From Niveibacterium microcysteis (GTDB lineage: Bacteria; Pseudomonadota; Gammaproteobacteria; Burkholderiales; Rhodocyclaceae): a stretch of 64,000 nt of DNA. The DNA lies in assembly GCF_017161445.1 (NCBI RefSeq), contig NZ_CP071060.1:992001-1056000 (forward strand). The letters are read 5' to 3'. The notes beneath the pieces are model-generated. The model was not told where the DNA came from. It did no database searches and worked only from the letters and a program-made list of their open reading frames with translations. Of the stretch, positions 58,473 through 64,000 are shown one piece after another. A program made the translations under genes and the position numbers. The stretch's first letter is position 1, and each line of letters begins with the position of its first letter.

Positions 58473-59098
58473 TGCTCCTGCTCCCCGCCGAACGGGGTGT
58501 GTGCGGCCAGCGCGGTGGCTGCCTGCTTGCGACGCAGGTCGCCGGCGTTGTCCAGCGCGCGGTTGTCCACCACATGCATCGCGCGCGTCGGGCAGACCCG
58601 CACGCACTCGGGGCCTTCAGCGCGGAAGTCGCACAGGTCGCATTTGACTGCGATGCTGCGCACACCCGTAACGGACACCAGGATCGGATGTAGTGTCGCT
58701 GCGCTGTCCGAGCCTTCAAGTGTGGGCTCGGTGGCGGTTAGCATGTCCGGCGACACATAGTCGCGGCCGCAGGGCACGACACCGGAGGCCGGCGTGCCGG
58801 ACGGGGTGATGGCGCCGAAGGGGCAGGCGATGGCGCAGAGCTTGCAGCCGATGCACAGCGTCTCGTTCAGCACGATCGCATCGTCGGCGTGCGTGATGGC
58901 GTTGACCGGACACACCCGCGCACACGGCGCATCCTCACATTGGCGGCACAGCACGGGTGCTGTCTTGCCGCCATGCAGCGTCACGGTCAGCCGTGGCTGG
59001 CTCTGCAGACCCGCGGCCCTATGCACCATCGAGCATGCGGCCATGCAGGTATTGCAGCCGATGCATCGTGCAGGTTCCGCGATCACGAAACGGTTCAT
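58469..59098 (-). CDS. hyfA: hydrogenase-4 electron-transfer subunit A
   Basis: A 209-residue four-cluster ferredoxin of the HycB/HyfA type: C12-C15-C18-C22 at the N-terminus, then CRQCEDAPCARVCP, CIGCKLCAIACP and CDLC...CVRVCP near the C-terminus. It should take electrons from the formate dehydrogenase subunit (FdhF), which is not in the window. It is the first gene of the hyfA-J-hycI operon; the likely ribosome binding site is GAGGAGGAAGGC just before the ATG. Confidence 0.93.
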   Translation of the reverse strand: MNRFVIAEPARCIGCNTCMAACSMVHRAAGLQSQPRLTVTLHGGKTAPVLCRQCEDAPCARVCPVNAITHADDAIVLNETLCIGCKLCAIACPFGAITPSGTPASGVVPCGRDYVSPDMLTATEPTLEGSDSAATLHPILVSVTGVRSIAVKCDLCDFRAEGPECVRVCPTRAMHVVDNRALDNAGDLRRKQAATALAAHTPFGGEQEQ

Positions 59099-59440
59099 CC
59101 AGCCTTCCTCCTCGGGGTGTAAGGCATCACCGGTGTCGGATCCACGGTTGGCTCACTGCGGCCATCAGCATCTGCGTGGCACGACACAAAAAACGCCGCC
59201 CATTACAACGTGCCTTCGAGGGCGAACATTTGGGGCGCATCAAACTTGGACGACAGTCTTGGTTGACGTGATCGGGTTTCGATGCGGTTGGGGGACGAGA
59301 TCGTTACGGGCGCCGAGAGGCCGGCGAAAAGGAGGCTCTCACGCGCATGTCACCGGCATGATTCGGCGGTGGTGACTTGCGCGAGCAGCGGTAGGCAGGA
59401 GGGGGCGGGCGACGTAGTTCGGGGGGCGTCGCCGTCGGCT
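59099..59440 (-). promoter_or_regulatory. intergenic region hypE/hyfA
   Basis: 342 bp between hypE and hyfA on the minus strand, so it holds the hyf operon promoter. Visible structure: a perfect inverted repeat GGCGACG / CGTCGCC (59408-59433) right behind hypE, without a T-run; an FNR-like 8-of-10 site TTGGG-GCGC-ATCAA at 59230-59243, about 130 bp before hyfA. No sigma54 -24/-12 element with correct spacing and no FhlA-type site was found. No credible small gene seen. Confidence 0.4.
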
Positions 59441-60481
59441 TCAGCAGATGCGGGGTAGTTGTTCTCCGGTGAGCCAATCCACCATGCGGCGTCCGCCAAA
59501 GGTGGTTTCCATCTGTACGAAGCCGTTCGGGTCCACGATGGCCTCGCCGATGATGGCGGCATCGCGGCCCTGGGGGTGGCTGCGCATGACATCGAGCAGA
59601 TGCTCGGCATCCTCGGCCGGGCAGACCGCGACGAGCTTGCCTTCGTTGGCGACGTAGAGCGGGTCGAGCCCGAGCAACTCGCAGGCCGCAGCGACTTCGT
59701 CGCGCACCGGCACCGCCTTTTCGCGGATCACGATGCCGCAGCCGGCGGCGCTGGCAAATTCGTTGAGCACGGCGGCGAGCCCGCCGCGCGTCGGGTCGCG
59801 CAGTGCGCGCAGCCCCGGCACAGCGGCCAGCATGTCGGCAGCAAGGCCGTGGATCGCAGCAGTGTCGGATTTGATCGCGGTGTCGAAGGACAGGTTTTCG
59901 CGCAGCGACATGATCGCCACGCCATGGTCGCCAAGGTAGCCGGACACCAGAATGCGGTCGCCGGGCTGGATGCGGCGCGGGTCGAGCAGGATGCCGTCCG
60001 GCACCACGCCGATGCCGGTGGTGGTGATGAACACGCCGTCACCCTTGCCTTGTTCAACCACCTTGGTGTCGCCGGTGACGATAGGCACGTCGGCTTCACG
60101 CGCCGCTTCTGCCATCGACACGACGATGCGCTGCAGGTCGGCGAGCGGGAAACCCTCTTCGAGGATGAAGCCGGCCGCGAGATAGAGTGGCTTGCCACCG
60201 GCCATCGCGACGTCGTTGATCGTGCCGTGCACCGACAGGCAGCCGATATCGCCGCCGGGGAAGAACAGCGGCGAGACGACGTGGCTGTCGGTCGCCATCA
60301 CCATGCGGCCGGTGCCGGCAGGCAGCGGAAAGCAGGCGCCGTCGTTCTGCGCGCGCAGGTAGTCGTTGTCGAAGTGGCGCACGAAGAGGTCGTGAATCAG
60401 CTGCGCCATCGCGCGTCCGCCGCTGCCGTGACTCAGGTCGACACGGCCGTGCTTGAGGTCCAGCGGGCGGGTGTAGCTCAT
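59441..60481 (-). CDS. hypE: hydrogenase expression/formation protein HypE
   Basis: A 346-residue dehydratase that converts the carbamoyl group on its C-terminal cysteine to thiocyanate for the NiFe cyanide ligands. The AIR-synthase-like fold signs (VDLSHGSGGRAM, GDIGCLSVHGTINDVAMAGG, DPTRGGLAAVLNE) and the C-terminal PRIC tail with the carrier cysteine are present. The ATG at 60481 overlaps the hypD stop (ATGA); a longer in-frame start inside hypD is not credible. Confidence 0.96.
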   Translation of the reverse strand: MSYTRPLDLKHGRVDLSHGSGGRAMAQLIHDLFVRHFDNDYLRAQNDGACFPLPAGTGRMVMATDSHVVSPLFFPGGDIGCLSVHGTINDVAMAGGKPLYLAAGFILEEGFPLADLQRIVVSMAEAAREADVPIVTGDTKVVEQGKGDGVFITTTGIGVVPDGILLDPRRIQPGDRILVSGYLGDHGVAIMSLRENLSFDTAIKSDTAAIHGLAADMLAAVPGLRALRDPTRGGLAAVLNEFASAAGCGIVIREKAVPVRDEVAAACELLGLDPLYVANEGKLVAVCPAEDAEHLLDVMRSHPQGRDAAIIGEAIVDPNGFVQMETTFGGRRMVDWLTGEQLPRIC

Positions 60482-61620
60482 GCGCTCACCTCCGCGCGCA
60501 ACGGGATTTCCTTGAAGCGGCCGTAGGTGTAATGCGCCGCGCAGGCGCCCTCGGACGAGACCATGCAGGCCCCGATCGGGTGATCCGGCGTGCACACCGT
60601 GCCGAACACCTTGCAGTCGCGCGGATGCTTGTGCCCGCGCAGGATCGCCGCGCATTCGCAGGCCTTCGGGTCCGGCACCTGGCGGTAGGCCATGCCGTAG
60701 CGGCGCTCGGCATCGTAGGTGGCGTACTCGGCGCGGATGCGCAGCGCGCTGTCCGGCACTTCGCCCAGGCCTCGCCAGTCGAAGCACTCGCGCAGCTCGA
60801 AGACTTCCGCGACGCGCGCCTGCGCTTTGCGGTTGCCTTCACGCGTCACGGCGCGGGTGAACTCGTTTTCCACGATGGCGCGCCCTTCGTTGATCTGGCG
60901 CACCAGCATCAGGATCGACTGCAGCACATCGAGCGGCTCGAAGCCCGCGATCACGACCGGCTTGCGGTAGTGCTGCGCGAAGCCCTCGTAGGGGCCGTAG
61001 CCGATCACGGTGCTGACATGGGCCGGGCCGACGAAGCCGTCGAGCGCGACGCGCGATGGATCGCCTTCGGATTCCATGATGTGCACCATCGCGGCCGGCG
61101 TCAGCACATGGTTGCAGAACACGCTGAAATTGGTGAGGCCGAGCGCGGCCGCCTGCTGGATTACCACCGCCGTCATCGGCGTGGTCGTCTCGAAGCCGAT
61201 GCCGAAGAACACCACCTCGCGATCCGGGTGCTCACGCGCGATGCGCAGCGCGTCGTCGCAGGAATACACCATGCGCACGTCCGCCCCCTGCGCCTTCGCC
61301 CGCATCAGAGAGAGCCCGCCGGACGCCGGCACGCGCAGCGTGTCGGCATAGGTGCAGAGGATCACGCCCTTGTCGCGCGCCAGTTCGATTGCGCTGTCGA
61401 TGCGCCCGATCGGCAGCACGCAGACCGGGCAGCCGGGGCCGTGGATCATCTGCACACCGGGCGGCAGAAGGTCGAGCAGGCCGTAGCGTGAGATCGCATG
61501 GGTGTGGCCGCCGCAGAACTCCATCAGCCGGTAGCTGCGACCGGGCTGCACTTCGGTTGCGAGCGTTGCGGCGAGCTTGCGGGCGATGTCGCCGTCGCGG
61601 AATTCGTCGATGTACTTCAT
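60478..61620 (-). CDS. hypD: hydrogenase expression/formation protein HypD
   Basis: A 380-residue [4Fe-4S] scaffold on which Fe(CN)2CO is assembled together with HypC. Conserved blocks FCGGHTHAI, HGPGCPVCVLPIGRID, GFETTTP, NHVLTPAAM and the C-terminal cysteine-rich region (DPKACECAAILRGHKHPRDCKVFG, then GACMVSSEGAC) are all visible. It overlaps hypE by 4 bp. Confidence 0.97.
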   Translation of the reverse strand: MKYIDEFRDGDIARKLAATLATEVQPGRSYRLMEFCGGHTHAISRYGLLDLLPPGVQMIHGPGCPVCVLPIGRIDSAIELARDKGVILCTYADTLRVPASGGLSLMRAKAQGADVRMVYSCDDALRIAREHPDREVVFFGIGFETTTPMTAVVIQQAAALGLTNFSVFCNHVLTPAAMVHIMESEGDPSRVALDGFVGPAHVSTVIGYGPYEGFAQHYRKPVVIAGFEPLDVLQSILMLVRQINEGRAIVENEFTRAVTREGNRKAQARVAEVFELRECFDWRGLGEVPDSALRIRAEYATYDAERRYGMAYRQVPDPKACECAAILRGHKHPRDCKVFGTVCTPDHPIGACMVSSEGACAAHYTYGRFKEIPLRAEVSA

Positions 61621-61622
61621 GC

Positions 61623-61877
61623 TCAGGCCAGCGGCGGCGTCAGCAGGCGTTCGCCCGCCATGGCGGCATCCAGTTCGGCGAAGGTGGCCAGCGTCAGCGC
61701 GGCTTCCTCCGGGTCGAGCCGCCCGATTGCAAAGCCGACGTGCACGATCACATAGTCGCCGACCGCCACGTCTTCCACCAACGCCAGCGACACCTCTTTT
61801 TGGACGCCGGAGAGTTCAATGCGCGCGCGGTCGTCAGCGAGCAGTTCGACGACGCGGGCAGGTATCGCAAGACACAT
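61623..61877 (-). CDS. hypC: hydrogenase maturation chaperone HypC/HybG family
   Basis: An 84-residue chaperone. The essential N-terminal M1-C2 motif (MCLAIPARVVE) and the VGDYVIVHVGFAIGRLDPEEA block are present. It shuttles the Fe(CN)2CO unit between HypD and the large-subunit precursor. The longer open frame up to 61994 starts in a repeat element and is rejected. hypD follows after 2 bp. Confidence 0.95.
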   Translation of the reverse strand: MCLAIPARVVELLADDRARIELSGVQKEVSLALVEDVAVGDYVIVHVGFAIGRLDPEEAALTLATFAELDAAMAGERLLTPPLA

Positions 61878-61925
61878 GGTCAGTCCTCTTGGGGCGCCGG
61901 CCTCGGGCCGGTCGTGTTGGGTACC

Positions 61926-62038
61926 TCGAAAAACACCTGCTTTCGTCGCGATACTGCGTTGCTCACGAAAAATTCCGTCTTGCATATCAGCCATATGCGG
62001 CGTCGCAATTTTCCGTTCGCGCCTTGTCTCGCTTAGAA
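61926..62038. repeat. imperfect palindromic intergenic repeat between hypF and hypC
   Basis: The core 61948-62032 is a long imperfect palindrome: GCATAT-cagcc-ATATGC in the centre (61982-61998), flanked by AAAAATT and AATTTT, and GCGATACTGCG against CGCCTTGTCTCGC at the ends. It ends exactly at the hypF stop codon. The sequence resembles repeats I recall from other betaproteobacterial intergenic regions. It could fold into a long RNA hairpin that processes or attenuates the hypF-hypCDE transcript. Confidence 0.6.
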
Positions 62039-64000
62039 ACCAGGGTTTTTCCAGGCGCCCGGTTGTTCAATCATGCGTCGGGCAACCCAGGCCTGACCCA
62101 GCGCGAGGCCGCCATCGCCGGGCGGTGCGGCCTGTGCTTCAAGCATCGTCAGCCCGCGGTGTTGCAGCGCGCTGCGCAGCCCCAGCGCGAGGATCGCGTT
62201 GAGGAAGCAGCCGCCGGCACACACCACGGTGCGGATTCCCTGCGACTCTGCCGCAGCGCCGACCCAGTCCGCCAGTGCATAGATCAAGGCTGCGTGGAAT
62301 AGCGCGGCGGCCTGCTTGACGTCCGCCATCTCGCTGAGTTCGGCCAGCGCGGGGGAAAGATCCAGCTGCATACGGCCCGCGACGGTGTCGATCCGATGTA
62401 GCGGCGCCGCGAGGCGCAGCGGGCCGACGGCCTGAGCCAAGCCTTCCAGTCGCATCGCAGCCTGCCCCTCGAAGCTCATGCGGGGCTGGATGCCCAGCAG
62501 GCCGGCGGCGGCATCGAACCAACGCCCCATGCTGGTGGTTGTCGGTGCGTGGCCGCGCAGCATCTGTGCGACCGCTGCGGCACCGGGTTCCTTGGCGAAG
62601 CGGGTTGTGATCTCGTCTTGGCGGCCAAGTAGCGCCAGCGCCGCGGCCCCCATGCGCCAGGGTTCGCGTGCGGCGCGGTCGCCGCCCAGCATGGGCAGCG
62701 GACGCAGGTGGCCGAGCCGTTCGAACTGCGCGCCGTCGACCCGCAGCAGTTCGCCACCCCAGGGCTGGCCGTCGGTGCCGAAGCCGACGCCGTCCAGCGC
62801 CAGGCCGAGCACCGGCGCGTCACGTTTGTGTTCCGCCAGCACCGCGGCGATGTGGGCATGGTGGTGCTGCACGCCCAGCGCCGGCACCTGCCAGCGCTCG
62901 GCCAGTTGCAGCGCGAGCCGGGTGCTGAAGAAGTCCGGATGCAGATCGTGCGCGAGCGCCTCGGGCTTCACCTGCAGCAGCCCGGTCAGGTGATCGACCG
63001 CAGCTTCCAGCGCGCGGCAGTTTGCGACGCGGTCGAGGTCACCGATGTGCTGGGACAGGAAGGCCTGATCGCCGCGGGTGAGGCACAACGTGTTCTTGAA
63101 GAATCCGCCCAGTGCGAGCACGTCGTGGCGTGAGGCCGCTGCGGCGAGCGGGATCGCGCGAGGCGTGTAGCCGCGGGCGCGGCGGAGGAACTGTGGTGTT
63201 GCCTGACCCGCAAGCGGCCGCACTACGCTGTCGTCGCAGCGGATCAGGATCTCCCGGTCATGTAACAGCCAGGCGTCGGCAATGCCGCGCAGGCGTTCTA
63301 GCGCTTCGTCGTCGTCGGTGATCAACGGCTCACCGTGCGGGTTGGCGCTCGTCATCACCAGCGTCAGCGGCTGCGGTTCTGCGAGCCAGTCGGTGCCGGA
63401 AGGCCGACCCGCGGCTTCGTGGAACAGCAGGTACTGCAGCGGTGTGTAGGGCAGCATCGCGCCCAGCCAGCCGAGGCCGGGCGCGACGCCGGGCAGGCGT
63501 GCATCGGTGTCCCCGCGCTTAGGCAGCAGCACGATCGGGCGGGCGACATCATTCAGCGCGGCAGCTTCCGTGGCGCCGAACGCCGCGAACTCGGAGAGCG
63601 AGGCGAGGTTGGCGACCATCACGGCGAGCGGCTTCTCTTCGCGGTTCTTGCGCGTGCGAAGCTTCTCCACCGCACTGGCGTTGCGCGCATCGCAGGCAAG
63701 GTGGAAGCCGCCCAGACCCTTGATTGCCACCACGTCACCGCGGCGCAGGTGCGCGAGCGCTTCCGCCACCGGATCGACGGTCGGGCTCACGGGCAGGGCC
63801 TTGCCGTCGTCCGCTGCGCGGAAGAAGCCCAGCCGCGGGCCGCAGCTGGGGCAGGCGTTCGGCTCGGCATGGAAGCGCCGGTCACCCGGCGCGCGGTACT
63901 CCGCCAGGCACGCCGGGCATTGCGCGAAGCGCGCCATGCTGGTGTTGGCGCGGTCGTATGGCAGGCGTGCGGCAATGGTGTAGCGCGGGCCGCAATCGGT
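62033..64000 (-). CDS. hypF: carbamoyltransferase HypF, 5' end outside the window
   Basis: 656 residues are visible without the start codon; the frame is open across the window edge. Seen in order: the second half of the zinc-finger region (CGPRYTI, then CPACLAEY..C..C), the YrdC-like domain (DVVAIKGLGGFHLACDA, LVMTSANPHGEP) and the Kae1-like domain with the metal site HHHAHIAAVLAEH and VCAGGCFLNA near the C-terminus. The acylphosphatase domain and first zinc finger lie beyond 64000. HypF transfers carbamoyl to HypE. It lies upstream of hypC on the same strand, with the repeat element between them. Confidence 0.95.
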   Translation of the reverse strand, partial: TDCGPRYTIAARLPYDRANTSMARFAQCPACLAEYRAPGDRRFHAEPNACPSCGPRLGFFRAADDGKALPVSPTVDPVAEALAHLRRGDVVAIKGLGGFHLACDARNASAVEKLRTRKNREEKPLAVMVANLASLSEFAAFGATEAAALNDVARPIVLLPKRGDTDARLPGVAPGLGWLGAMLPYTPLQYLLFHEAAGRPSGTDWLAEPQPLTLVMTSANPHGEPLITDDDEALERLRGIADAWLLHDREILIRCDDSVVRPLAGQATPQFLRRARGYTPRAIPLAAAASRHDVLALGGFFKNTLCLTRGDQAFLSQHIGDLDRVANCRALEAAVDHLTGLLQVKPEALAHDLHPDFFSTRLALQLAERWQVPALGVQHHHAHIAAVLAEHKRDAPVLGLALDGVGFGTDGQPWGGELLRVDGAQFERLGHLRPLPMLGGDRAAREPWRMGAAALALLGRQDEITTRFAKEPGAAAVAQMLRGHAPTTTSMGRWFDAAAGLLGIQPRMSFEGQAAMRLEGLAQAVGPLRLAAPLHRIDTVAGRMQLDLSPALAELSEMADVKQAAALFHAALIYALADWVGAAAESQGIRTVVCAGGCFLNAILALGLRSALQHRGLTMLEAQAAPPGDGGLALGQAWVARRMIEQPGAWKNPGF

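Noticed and set aside
59175..59220. sigma54 promoter upstream of hyfA on the minus strand (AGGCAC and TGCCAC elements)
   Set aside because: Neither has the GG and GC dinucleotides at the required 10-bp spacing.
61878..61994. N-terminal extension of HypC by 39 residues
   Set aside because: The extension is translated repeat sequence; HypC needs cysteine at position 2, which fixes the ATG at 61877.

Overview
The window looks like a chromosomal segment of a facultatively fermentative betaproteobacterium, most likely Rhodocyclales. The basis is high GC, a type IV pilus with a betaproteobacterial FimV, a MaoC-phosphotransacetylase fusion, DUF2889, DUF2322 and DUF2237 genes, and E. coli-like gene order in the hydrogenase-4 cluster. 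This placement is an inference. No tRNA, rRNA, CRISPR array, insertion sequence or phage gene was seen. Two genes run off the window: fimV on the left and hypF on the right.

Layout. (1) 1-1637: 5' part of fimV, minus strand. (2) 2090-9241: mixed-acid fermentation genes: pyruvate formate-lyase, its activase, a MaoC-Pta fusion and two tandem acetate kinases, followed by a DUF2889 gene. (3) 10201-12273: sucCD with a clear terminator, then a TerC-like membrane protein and an ornithine cyclodeaminase/mu-crystallin family gene. (4) 14153-18122: a possible signalling set of a double-FHA protein, a metallo-beta-lactamase-fold hydrolase and a GAF-containing PilB/GspE-type ATPase. (5) 18252-29829: a sigma54-type promoter, pilA, the pilin accessory gene tfpZ, a PglL-like oligosaccharyltransferase, then methyltransferase, flippase, three glycosyltransferases, an AsnB-type amidotransferase and a WecA-like initiating transferase. 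This reads as a pilin-linked glycan assembly locus. (6) 29915-34005: purB, DUF2322, DUF2237, an EamA transporter and an HTH-receiver regulator. (7) 34054-37911, minus strand: rfaE2, a periplasmic-sensor diguanylate cyclase, and a diiron ferritin-like/acyl-ACP desaturase-like protein.

(8) 37984-46715: the most striking part. A MerR-type regulator with every cobalamin light-sensor motif of the CarH/LitR class (W-x9-EH and ExHxxG) is divergent from a tightly packed ten-gene operon: a small secreted protein, periplasmic glutathione peroxidase, FAD oxidoreductase (COG2907 type), DUF1365, a cyclopropane-fatty-acid-synthase-like methyltransferase, a chalcone-isomerase-like protein, an MFS carrier, a DUF3833 lipoprotein, an SDR and an NTF2-like protein. 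Two copies of the palindrome TTTGTCC-W-GGACAAA, with centres 63 bp apart, flank a sigma70-like promoter between them. This suggests a B12-photoreceptor-controlled membrane lipid-remodelling and photo-oxidative stress system.

(9) 46720-64000, minus strand: formate channel, hydrogenase maturation protease hycI, hyfJ to hyfA (a complete group 4 [NiFe]-hydrogenase of the formate hydrogenlyase-2 type with three antiporter-like subunits), then hypE, hypD, hypC and hypF. With pflB at the other end, the window holds both formate production and the membrane hydrogenase that could turn formate into H2 and CO2. The formate dehydrogenase (fdhF), hypA, hypB and an FhlA/HyfR regulator are not in the window.
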